This document shows, piece by piece, positions 11,259 through 21,051 of a DNA stretch of 64,000 bases (its first letter is position 1; the number at the start of each line of letters is the position of its first letter). This DNA comes from Trichosphaerium sp. ATCC 40318 (lineage: Eukaryota > Discosea > Flabellinia > Trichosidae), in the NCBI GenBank assembly GCA_038496445.1, contig JALMLS010000577.1, forward strand, positions 62,001 through 126,000, given 5' to 3'. A model generated the notes under the pieces. It did no database searches. It was not told the DNA's origin and saw only the letters and a program-made list of their open reading frames with translations. The position numbers and the translations under genes were made by a program.

Positions 11259-12556
11259 ATGCGTAGGCCATTAGAATTGGTTTATCTGCCAACAGAAATA
11301 ATAGTTTGTATTCTGGCATTTTTGGGCAAGAAATGCCGTATATCTGCAACTTTGTTTGTAAACTGTTTTCTACGATCCTTCTAGAGCATTTGGGGTATTT
11401 AAAGGTGACTGTCAAGTCAAGAGAAAATCTACGCAAACTAAACAGAAGTACTCTTTTGAAAAATACAAAAATAGTTATTCGTGGCAATTTTACAATGAGT
11501 GATGATGACTTTAAAACCATCACTGGTGTCCGTCACCTCCATATAAGGGATTATATTTCATTAACAGAAGCTATGTTAGAACATATTTCAGGTGTACATT
11601 CTCTGAAACTACATACAACAGAAAGTAGCTGCAGTTTTAAATCACTTCATGGTATTCATACACTAAGGATACCATTTGGGTACGTAGAAGATGAGTGGCT
11701 TCAACAACTTGGTGGTATTCACACAATTGATATTACAGGGTCGGATATAACAGATAAAGGACTTTCAGCACTCTCTGGAGTCCATACGATAAATCTAGAG
11801 CAATGTAAAAACATCAGTGATAAAGGTGTTATTGCCATTTCAGATAATGTACACAAGATACAGCTTTCTTATTGTAATATTACTGATAGAAGTGTAAAAG
11901 CACTAACAAATGCAAGTTTCATATCTTTTAATGGCTGCAAGAAAATTACTGATGAAGGAGTTAAGTATTTATTGACACGAAATCAAACAACAAAGAAGAT
12001 TAAAAAAATTAATCTTGATGACTGCACTCAAATATCAAACGATACACTAAAGCTGTTGGCAGGTATACCATGTATAGACATGTGTGGTTGTACACAACTA
12101 AAAGGTGATACTCTATCATGTTTAGTTGGTGTACACCATATTGACTTGGGTATGTGCACATCTTTAACAAATGATGGGATAAAACAATTGGCAGGTGTAA
12201 AAGTCATTGATATTTCTGATCTTGCTTGTGTTGATGACAGTACTTTAAAGGCACTTGCTGGAGTACATACAATTTATCTTGATTCTACATTCGTGACAGA
12301 TAAAGGATTACAATACTTGGTTGGTGTTAAATTCATAAGCCTTAGACACTGTAGGTACATAAGTGACAAAGGAGTGAATAGTCTTATTGGTGTTAAGAAA
12401 CTTCATCTCGAAGGGTGCTCACAAATCACAGATGATGGTATTGTTAATTTAACAAGCCTTGATCAAATTGTGCCTAATACTCAAATAACGAAGGAAATGA
12501 TAGACGTTCTAGGATGCCAAACTCCCACCAGTCTACACTTTTGGCCTGATTTTTAA
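11259..12556 (+). CDS. F-box / cysteine-containing LRR protein with apparent frameshift
   Basis: ATG at 11259 opens MRRPLELVYLPTEIIV, a canonical F-box start (LPTEI..IL.FL). The rest of the F-box (QEMPYICNFVCKLFS) is in another frame from about 11324. The two frames meet at a run of five T (11319-11323). One extra base there would give a continuous F-box plus LRR protein of about 430 residues. The downstream frame has no ATG before the LRRs. From residue about 70 come some 13 LRRs of the AMN1/F-box type, for example HTINLEQCKNISDKG and KKLHLEGCSQITDDG. Such proteins are substrate adaptors of SCF ubiquitin ligases. The LRR part has no introns, unlike neighbouring genes. The break may be a homopolymer read error, a genuine mutation, or programmed frameshifting. 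Confidence 0.72.
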
Positions 12557-13109
12557 CTAGTCAACAGCACAAAGGCGGGTATACAATCTATTGCCATTGT
12601 TCTTCACCAAGCCATCGTGTAAACAATGTACTCAATAAAGGTAGACAAATTAAGCAGATATATCCCGTACCTGCTTTTCCAATTGACTTTATTGAACACT
12701 TCATTGGGTTGGCTGCATGTCCAAGATTGTTGGATGATTGTGACATTAGCATACATGATACGTATAAAATAGGTGAATAATTCAAAAGTGGACACCGACT
12801 GGTTGAAACCAAACACGTGATCGTCTATAACGCCAATGTGAACTGAGATATGATGACGTGATTAAACATCAATTTTTTAGTATACTTTAATAACCAAGCA
12901 GATACCATATAACAACCAATGCGCAATTTTGGAACATGCAATTTTATTCGAAGGTAAAACCTGATTGTACAAAAAAAAAGGATTTGGTCTACTGACTTGA
13001 TAGTTTTTTTTTCATCTTTTTGGTTGTGTTTTTTGAATTAATAAAACTCACCAGAACGAATAAAAAAAATTACCCGGCAAGTCTGTTTGGGGTGGTTTTT
13101 TTTTTTAAA
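12557..13109. other. Intergenic, possible small ORFs only
   Basis: About 550 bases. On the plus strand near 12650-12780 a short open stretch reads FIEHFIGLAACPRLLDD and a second frame is strongly hydrophobic. Neither has a convincing start, splice site or homology I recognise. Treated as non-coding. Confidence 0.3.
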
Positions 13110-14564
13110 TTAAGCGCCACCTTCAGTGCCATTGATAGTAGCAAGGCTGTTCAAGATGCTTACATTATTAACAGCGCTAATAGTGGTGCCAGAGTAAGTG
13201 CACAATCCGCTTGTCTCATTGACTGCAACGGATGTGGCAAAAGGGAATGGATCTCCTCCCTTTTCACCCTCTTCAAAAGGCTCATCACCAGTCTTCTCAT
13301 AACGCATGATAAATTGAGTACCAGGAGTACCACGAACAGCGAAAATGTAGGTTCTGTCGAGCAATGGTCTGCGAGAGGTCATTTGGAGTTGGATCTGGTT
13401 ACATTGGGTGTTTGAGACAATATCATCATCGTCATCAATATCGTAAAGTTGGTCGCGTGAAGCAAATCCACTAAAAAGGGGAAAAATATTAACAAAAAAA
13501 AACCTTCAAAAAAAAAGAAAAAGAGACGACATACCATCTATCACTGTCTCCGAGTTTTCTGAAATTGAACTCAATTGGGCATCTTGCTTCTAATAAAAGC
13601 GTAAGCCCAAGTAAAGACTAAAGAAAAGGCGCCTATCACAGACACGAACAACGGAAAAAAAAAAAAAAAAACTGGAAAAAAACGTAATCTTGTTAGATTT
13701 CTAATGTGTACGTACCAGGACAATCGTTCATTACCCAGTAGATACTGCTAACATTGAAAGGTTGTTCAGGGTCCTTTGCCAAGATACTTCTGGCGACGTT
13801 TTCACGTTGATCCTTATCAGTTGAAGCAGAAACGTTACGTGTGTCAATAAAGAAACGAACTGTAACACGTCTGTCAGTATCCTTTGCTCCCTTGTTTAAC
13901 CTCTCGTAAAAGTAACGGAAGCATGAACATTGGTTGTTTACATCAACTAGAGAACAAAACAAATCAATAAAAAGGGATTGTGTATTGTTACCGGAGAAAG
14001 TATAAAAAAAACCGGCGCGTAGATGTTAAAAAAATGGCTACGCATTGTTGCCGACGCGTAAAAACATTGGCACTTTTTTGCGTAAGTGGATTTTAGGGTC
14101 GTGTTAGTTTCTTAGGATTGATCCTCATCTTTTTTTTTTGACTGTTTAACGTTGCTAAACGTACCTTGGCGGGTGCCATTAATCCACTGCTGTGTTTCAG
14201 TAAGAAATTCTTGCTCACAACGACCACCAGGTTCTCCCTCGCGAACGCAAAAAGCTGGTATGGTGTACCTGAAAGCGAAATAAGATTTTTTGTTTGTTCC
14301 TACCCTTTTTGTCTTTTATTGTAGCCGTACGTGCGGAACTCTCCATCGGTAGGTGCTTCAGAGATAATACTTGGGTCTCCTGCTGGGATGCCGTCTGTGA
14401 CTGCGAATGGTGTCTTAGCGCACTGCGCAAAGGTCCTATCGCTATCTGTGAATATAGCGCCTAAAGATCTTGTAAACAAACAAAAAGGCCGGCTTCTACA
14501 CTAAAAAATTACCTGTGACGGCAACCATAACCAAGAGGGAAATGGCGAGAGTATTCAGGTGCAT
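13110..14564 (-). CDS. Secreted protein of unknown function
   Basis: ATG at 14562-14564 opens a clear signal peptide, MHLNTLAISLLVMVAVTG, ended by an intron donor. Further exons encode LGAIFTDSDRTFAQC, TIPAFCVREGEPGGRC, QQWINGTRQ, then a long exon (13949-13719) with NNQCSCFRYFYERLN, RRVTVRFFIDTRNVS and FNVSSIYWVMNDCP. The last exon contains DQLYDIDDDDDIV and RTYIFAVRGTPGTQF and ends NGTEGGA-stop at 13110. Cysteines are spaced through the mature chain and there are several N-x-S/T sites, fitting a disulfide-bonded, glycosylated extracellular or lumenal protein. I see no transmembrane segment or GPI-type hydrophobic tail. I do not recognise the family. Confidence 0.72.
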
Positions 14565-14929
14565 GTTTAAAGTCCGTGATACGTGATGTGATTTGGCCAG
14601 GCAAAATCCTTTACAGAATGTCGCCCAAGACCCGATACCCGAATTTTTTTTGCTTCTTTCTTTTATTTATTTACTGTACAAAACTTTTAGCGCTAATTTC
14701 CATGGTTGTTCTTTCTGGACCGTGTCCTTTTGGGCTTTGCTCCAACTTGTGCGTTATTTGAACCACCTAATCCCACGCTCTGTTTCTACAGTACGCATTA
14801 GAAATGCAAGAGTGGTTAAGGAGCAGGACGGTACCTCCTCTTGAAATATGAACATCCATCCTCCCTCACTCTCTCCGGACATTTGTGCTAATCTCCAACC
14901 ACGCTTGTGCATGTTATGTAATACCTAGA

Positions 14930-14937
14930 TCACGTGA
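14930..14937. promoter_or_regulatory. TCACGTGA palindrome (E-box type)
   Basis: Perfect palindrome in the spacer between the secreted-protein gene start (14564, minus) and the 3' end of the BTB gene (14991, minus), so it lies about 370 bases upstream of the former. Confidence 0.4.
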
Positions 14938-14990
14938 GAAGCGGGCAAATCTAAAATCGATGCGATGACGTGACGAAAAAACAAAAAGCA

Positions 14991-15750
14991 TCATACCTCA
15001 TCTATACATTGATAACAATTATTTTCGCGGCTTTGTAGCGTTACAGGCTGTGTAAGGCCCTGCCAGGATAAATTGTTGTAGTTGGTATTCTCATTATACC
15101 GTAGCACAGCAAACGTCCTGTCTGCCTTTACTTGCTGTTGTTTACGGATGCTCTCCACTAGTTGGGTGATGCCAAAGTAATCCGCTTCAACTGCCAGCTG
15201 TTCTTGCACATCCTTGGGAAAGCTTGGAAGACTTCTAGTTCGTAACCAGTTGAGTATATGTCTAAACGTTGGGCCGTCTCTGTCCAGAAAGTAATGACCT
15301 TCTTTGTCCTTGTAAATAGCATGCCTTCCACTAAACATAGCCTCTAGCATAGTTCTAACTGTAAGTGAGTAACGAGTAGCGGAGATAGTAAAAAAAACGT
15401 GCCCTGGAATTGAGCATAAAGTGTCAGTTGTAGTTTGGTACAATACCCCACCGACGTTTAGAGTTACCACTTCGCATGGTTCTAGTGGTAATAGTTGGAA
15501 AACCAGCTGTAGAAAATCAAAAAAGTCGTTACTTGCCTTCATTGTATTTCTGTCGTTGGTTTGTCGCCTTTTGTACCGCTGCGAGGCGTTGTATCTGTTC
15601 TCGAAGCATAGACATCATTTCGTTTATTTTATTGTCTGCATTTTGTTTGTACCGCGTCTGGATCCTCTGAGCTTCATTTTTCTGTTTTACAAGTTCAGTA
15701 ACTTGCTCCTGTATTTGATTAAACACCACACTCAAGTCATTGTCACCCAT
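14991..15750 (-). CDS. BTB/T1 (KCTD-like) domain protein with N-terminal coiled coil
   Basis: ATG at 15750. The first exon encodes a coiled coil (VFNQIQEQVTELVKQKNE...MLREQIQRLAAVQ). The frame is kept only if a GC-AG intron is removed at 15482-15536 (donor GCAAGT, acceptor CACTAG), giving NEEPCEVVTLNVGGVLY. The T1 fold follows: VVTLNVGGVLYQTTTDTL, MLEAMFSGRHAIY, GHYFLDRDGPTFRHILNWLR. A second intron lies within the domain at about 15417-15362. The C-terminal 50 residues (VKADRTFAVLRYN...) are not recognised. T1/BTB domains oligomerise and often adapt substrates to cullin-3 ubiquitin ligases. There is no channel region, so a potassium channel is excluded. Confidence 0.82.
15482..15536 (-). other. 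GC-AG intron in BTB/T1 gene
   Basis: On the minus strand the donor is GCAAGT and the acceptor CACTAG. Splicing joins NE|EPCEVVTLNVGG in frame. No GT donor nearby gives an open join into the T1 domain. Confidence 0.6.
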
Positions 15751-15944
15751 AGCCGCTACAAGCCAAATACACCGTTATACAAAAGAATACAGCCATTTTA
15801 TTTGAAAAAAAAATGCTTTTTATGACTTAGTTGAACAAATACTACACCCAATGTGCTGCAAAGCAAACAACGAAAGAAAAACGTGTTAACAGTGTCAATA
15901 AATTATAATTAGCAATTTTATTATTATTGTACAGGCTACTTTCT

Positions 15945-16960
15945 CTAAAACATGTCATCATTGTCACTGTCAGAATCTAGTAAAAATGATTGCGCAGCTG
16001 GTGACGGTTCATCTTCTAAAACCACATGGTAAATTAATTAAAAAGTAGTTAAAACAATACATACCACTAACAAACGCTTTGGTAATAATATTTATAGCAC
16101 ATGCTGCAGCAAGCATAGCACCTTTGGTGGCAAAACAGTTAGCAAAAAAAAAAAAAAAAGACATTTCTAGATTTTAAAGATGAGTGGTTCCTGTACTTAC
16201 AAAGTGCTATCCATACTAGAATTGTGAATATTGTGTACAGTCTACGCTTCGCTTCTGCATTGTCAATGTCCTTACGTGTGACATTCAAGTACGTCAACTT
16301 TAAGTCATCATTCCTTTTTCAAATGTCAGTTTCAAAAAGATAGTCAAGATCATTGTTTGTTGTACAGTGAGGATGGAGGATATAGCGTTGGTTCATTAGC
16401 ATAGAAACAAGGTACTGTTGAGTCAAATGTCACAGATTGTAGAGTAACCTTATGAAGAGTTATTAGGTCATCAAGTAAAAGCCTTAAACATACTTGTGCT
16501 TCTTCTTTCGTTTGGAAACCGGCGTAACCGAAGTCACCTAAAACAGCACCAGCGTCCGTTGCATTAAATTTGCCAACCTTCAATATCGTTACCTACACAC
16601 GTAAGTCTTTTGACGTTGATTCCCCAAAAACCCACCAAAAACATGGCACGGTATTTTAAGCGCTCGGAACCTCCGCCCACTCGTCTGTTGAGCTCTTGAA
16701 GAGTTGAATTTCTAACATAGCACATTCCCTGTAATTTTTAAGCATCTTAGCACTTCAAATACGCATTACCTGCTCTCTGGATATCTTTGACGCGTAATAT
16801 GGGCTATTTCTACAAAGCTCATTTAATACTAAGGCTACAAGGTTTTAAAGCAATGCGTCGCGTACCTGTCAACTGCAAAGGATGTAATTACAACAGCCGC
16901 AAGTAATATTAGTACAGAAATAAATAATAGACCACAGACTGTTACACGATTATAGTTCAT
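15945..16960 (-). CDS. Multi-pass membrane protein, unknown
   Basis: ATG at 16958-16960; a nearer ATG upstream hits a stop at once. Exon 1 encodes an N-terminal membrane anchor (VCGLLFISVLILLAAVVI). A luminal/extracellular part follows with ERLKYRAMFL, FNATDAGAVLGDFGYAGF and PCFYANEPTLYPPS. Near the C-terminus two more hydrophobic stretches appear (LYTIFTILVWIALC; GAMLAAACAINIITKAF), and the protein ends in an acidic tail, EDEPSPAAQSFLLDSDSD. Six or so short introns with GTAC/GTAA donors separate the exons. The topology suggests a three-TM protein with a cytosolic acidic tail. No family was recognised. Confidence 0.6.
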
Positions 16961-17306
16961 CGCATGCGAAGCGGTGTATGTAAATAGCGGCAACAAAGCA
17001 CGATCTTAACACACAATCTCACAAAGTTAAGGCATAAAACATTTGACACAATACATCTTGAAATGTATAAATTTCTACAAGGATAAATCTGTCAACGTCA
17101 TTTTATTTACGTTATACAGGGTAATTGAATGCGCCTTAGGTGTATACAAAACAAACTAATAATAAACGCAAGCACCAGAGTGTGTGTACAAAATTGATTT
17201 ATTTTATTATGGAATTTAAGCAACAAGAGCGGAAGCAGTCTTGGAGTTGCTATAAAAATTGTTAGAAACGAAATACAAACGGTGAGGTAAATTATCAAAA
17301 AACGCA

Positions 17307-17964
17307 CTATTTCCATGTGGTAGGGAGCACATTTGTTCTTTGGTAGTAACGAGCCAAACGACGGGTACGTGACTCAGTCAATACGAGCCTAAAAAACGTG
17401 TAAATAATCGTGTTTTTTTTGTTTTTGTCAGTTTTTGTTTGTCTTTTTTTGGGTTTGAGAAATGTACCTGAAGAAAGCATCAGTATCGTTTCTGTTCTTT
17501 TCCAAATGTTTGCGGATAGATACAGCCTTCTTGATGAGGTGGTACAAGTCCTCAGGAATTTCAGGAGCAAGACCTGCAATGCGTTGTTTAGCGTGTGTTT
17601 ATGCATATCGCGATGTGCTTAGTGCAAAATAATACGAACCATTGGCTTTAAGAATACGAAGGATTGTTGTGCCTGTTACGCTCTTTACGCGGCCCACACC
17701 ATGTGAATCTCTAAGAATTTCACCAATTTGTGATGGAGAAAGACCTTTTCTCGCTAGTTTACAGATATGTTCAGCGACGTCTTCAGGCGCGATTTTGAGC
17801 CATGAAGGTGGTGCACGCTTGAATGGTTTGATTGAACCTGAGATTCCCTTGCTAATAGCTCCATTAGACGCGTTCAAAGGAAAAACGGTATAAATGTGTG
17901 TAATTAACACAGAAAGGGTCGCTTGTGGTATTGGTACTTACCCGTGTGAGTGTAGGCGGCCCAT
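17307..17964 (-). CDS. RPS13: 40S ribosomal protein S13 (uS15)
   Basis: Start codon at 17962-17964 with a split first exon ([14 protein letters not shown]) joined at TATTAG|C to [12 protein letters not shown]. The main exon encodes [38 protein letters not shown] and [12 protein letters not shown], and the last exon ends [17 protein letters not shown]-stop. This matches the whole length of eukaryotic RPS13, about 150 residues. It binds 18S rRNA in the platform of the small subunit. An intron right after the first few codons is typical of ribosomal protein genes. The exon with [12 protein letters not shown] is separated by an intron near 17380-17468. Confidence 0.95.
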
Positions 17965-18208
17965 CTGAAGAAAAATTAGCGATATGACAAACGTGCGTTG
18001 ACCTGAAAAATTTACGAGATTTTTTCCCCCACTCTACACAGGTTTTTTTTTTCAATTATTTATTTACTTTGTACACCGTATATACAACGCATACGCGCGT
18101 GTATGACATATTTACACAATGGTTGTTGGACTTTTAGCGCCACCGAGCCACACCTGTTCTTGCGGTACCCATTTAATGTCTAGGTCGGTATTTAGAGCTT
18201 TAAATTTG

Positions 18209-20448
18209 TTATTTGAGCGTACGTTTGGTGGAGTCGACTTCTACAATAGTAGAGTCCACTTCTGCGACATTTGATGCTGGCATAGGATGCTCGTCATCTT
18301 TAGGCTTTTTCTTTTTCTTATCTAGGTCTGATCGTTCAAAGTACAGCCAGTACACAATGTAGAGGCTTGTCATTGCAAATACCATCACGCAATACACGAA
18401 TCCCCCTGCCCAAAACACTTGAAGGTTCTTCCTGAGTTGAGAATAAGCTTTTGAATTGACAAGAACATCAACGTACGGCATATCCTCGCACAGAGATACC
18501 ATTATAGTGTCTATGCCCTTTTCGGCCACATGACAATTAACGAGTGGTATAATGGTGTCTTCCACAGCCGTTATTAGCGTCTGCACTTCCCCGACTTGGT
18601 CCACAACGGTTTCGGCTATTTCTCGTGCATCGTCGTATGAGCAATTAGTGGCACAATCTCTGATGGTTATATTCTTGCTCGTGTACGTAATACTTGCGCC
18701 GGAGCCGCAAGTAGCAAAAGCCTCAGCAACTGACTAAAAGCAAGTAAGCGAAAACTGTTTACGTGCTTCTCGAAACCGTACGTTGATGGCGTTACCATCG
18801 CAAAACACTCTATCCTCTGTCACTTCCTATTCCACACGTAAGGCAATTGAAGTTATGGGAATTCGCGGTTTGCACTACGTACAAAATCTAAGACGTTATC
18901 GAGTGTTAGGTTATCGCATTTCTCTGGTCTACACGGATTTGTGGTTCTGGTACAGAACTCTTGCTCGAGTTCCTTACATTTCTTTACCAGCTCAGCATCC
19001 ACTAGAGTCTCAATCTCTTTCTAAACTTACAGTGAGAAGCCGTGGTACGGAAGTATCGTGTAACGCGTACAACAAAGTCTGTATCTGTCAGTTGAGAACA
19101 AACAGCGTCAAGGGGACTGTCATGTTTCAATACTACTCTAACTTCTTCACATCCGACGCGGTTTGCGGTCTAATATGATTAAGCCTTGAATAAACCCAAA
19201 TACGGGACGACATACCTCCACTACGAAGAACAGACTTACAATAATCCAAGCAATGAAAGCCCAGGCAAGTAGCATCGCACCAAACCTGTTGAAAGAGTAA
19301 GCAGGTGCAGTGCAATTGCTTTTTGCTGGAAATAGCCACGTACATCATAAACACCCAGCTAGGAGGGTTGAGGTGAATGCAAATCACGCTAGCTACTATT
19401 ATGAACACCGGGAGGATAAAGAAGATGACCATCGTGTACTCTCTGGAGGAATAGATTTAGCATCCTATTTTTTTCCCGTCTTTTGATGTTCAGCGTACCT
19501 CACTTTGTTCCACTTTTTGGCCTGTGTTGAAACGTCATTCGCTTTTACATTTGCGTCTTCTATCTTAACAGATACTTCATCTACGATGGAGACATATACA
19601 GTCTAAGATATGTTTAATAAAGTGGTTACAGGTTGTTTTTTCTCGTTTGAGCACAAACCTTATTGAATTCTGTAAACTCAGGTAGATCCATAATATTCGC
19701 TCGTATTGCCACGAGTTGGTTACGGACTCCGAAGATAGTGTCATCTACTGTATCAGCAGAGTTGAGAATACTTGTTGTGATACCCCAGTTACTTATAATG
19801 CATACCAAAAGAGGTAAACTACACGTGGTAAGCAACGTCTCGAGAAAATACAAAAGATGATTTTTCTGTCGTACACAAACAGTATAGCTCCGAGCCATGT
19901 AAAAAATTTAATCTTCTTCATTCTCTTTTTGTAGAAACCTGGGTTTATAGCGCGTGTATGGTGCCTTGAGCATTTTCTGCAACATACTAAGACATGTTAG
20001 ATTTGGACTGATTTTTTTTTTTTCGTGACTTACTACAAGCGCAGCATACTACGCATGAAAATATAACTGTCAAGATAGCACAAACAAGTACTATGATAAG
20101 GATTGGGTTCAAAAATCTCGTCTATTTCAAAAACTGTTAGGAATAGGAGTAGGAACATTTATACGAAAGTGTTGCGTTAGAATATGCTAAAAATACATTG
20201 ATGGAAATAATCATAAAAAAAAGTGTCGTTTCGTTTTCGTGATTTTTTTGAATCTTTCAAATAATTGAATATCTTTCTTTCCATGTTGTTTTAATGCATA
20301 CCTTGGCTTCTTCTATAAGATTGCAATTGCCAATGTTAGCTGTAATTGTTTGATTGCCAACAAGTCCACATAACCGTGTTCCGTTGCACGACACTATGCA
20401 TTGTAGAGATATCCACAAAACAATCGCTAAAGCGGTGCCTCGATGCAT
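18209..20448 (-). CDS. Five-TM membrane protein with prominin/tweety-like topology
   Basis: ATG at 20448 starts a signal peptide (TALAIVLWISLQCIVSC) and a short ectodomain with N-glycan sites. TM1 is ILIIVLVCAILTVIFSC (near 20060), followed by a basic loop (GFYKKRMKKIK) leading to TM2 (LGAILFVLPLLVCII). A coiled extracellular loop follows (ILNSADTVDDTIFGVRNQL). TM3 is MVIFFILPVFIIVASVICI (19430) and TM4 is MLLAWAFIAWIIVSLFFV (19275). A Cys-rich loop comes next (ELEQEFCTRTTNPCRPEKC), then TM5 (FWAGGFVYCVMVFAMTSLYIV, split here at 18410) and a charged cytosolic tail. This N-out, five-TM, two-loop plan matches prominins and tweety-family proteins, which shape membrane protrusions or act in lipid/ion handling. 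Joining TM1 and TM2 exons needs the GTACGA donor near 19875; otherwise two genes would be called. The loops are shorter than in animal prominins. Confidence 0.62.
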
Positions 20449-20640
20449 ATGATGCGAACGGCAAAAAATATAACAAAAAACCTAAGTAGTAACTTAAAAT
20501 GCGGAGTTATTTATACAACCACTGTCATTTGCTTGTTTGGAGCAATTGTGATGCACCAATATGTTTCATTTGTGCCTAAAATTAGAAAGAGGAAGTTGAG
20601 TGTGATTGTATCTTTTTTAACCAAGAATACTCCAAAATGA
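20449..20640 (+). CDS. Candidate small single-pass membrane protein
   Basis: A short plus-strand frame starting within a few bases of the opposite-strand start codon at 20448. It encodes about 63 residues with a basic N-terminus, one hydrophobic segment (VIYTTTVICLFGAIVM) and a basic C-terminus. The shape is that of small mitochondrial inner-membrane assembly proteins, but there is no motif to prove it. The two start codons leave no room for separate promoters or 5' leaders, which argues against it being a gene. Confidence 0.25.
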   Translation: MMRTAKNITKNLSSNLKCGVIYTTTVICLFGAIVMHQYVSFVPKIRKRKLSVIVSFLTKNTPK

Positions 20641-21051
20641 GCACACAAGCCACACATTGAGGAAAAGAAGTTATTGTTCGTCGGAACGAATGTAGATAAT
20701 ACGAAAAACTAAACGCAAACTGCTTTTGGCGGTGCTTTCAGTTTTTTTGCAATTGGTGACATCATCAGGTCACTGACTTACTACTTATAGCAGAAAGAGT
20801 TTTTAATAAACAGTGCATAATTTGTACAATAGAATATAGCAAGCAGTAACGTAGTTTGTTAATCCAAAAAACCAATTTTTTTTGGTATTGATTGGACTGA
20901 AACATTCCTGGATATCCAGGACAAAGATTAGAGTACAGAGTCGTTGTAAGTATTATATAAAGTGTTCCACATCAATGTACCAGATCTGTAAGCGGTGGCT
21001 TAAGACGATGATAACTGAGAGGAGGTACAAGTCAATTAACTATGGCAGAAA
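20641..21051. other. Intergenic, no gene recognised
   Basis: About 410 bases downstream of the ETFDH stop codon (minus strand). One open plus-strand stretch at 20882-21091 is largely antisense to ETFDH 3' sequence and lacks motifs. Nothing else was seen. Confidence 0.35.

Noticed and set aside
15491-15542. A second start codon (MKASNDFFDF) for a separate BTB gene.
   Set aside because: That stretch is the GC-AG intron: removing it links the upstream coiled coil to the T1 domain in frame.
19898-19909. Two separate membrane-protein genes meeting here (a stop codon in one frame, an ATG in the next).
   Set aside because: A third frame reads GFYKKRMKKIKFFTWLGAIL straight through and a GTACGA intron near 19875 joins it to the next TM, giving the expected five-TM plan. 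Kept as a caveat.
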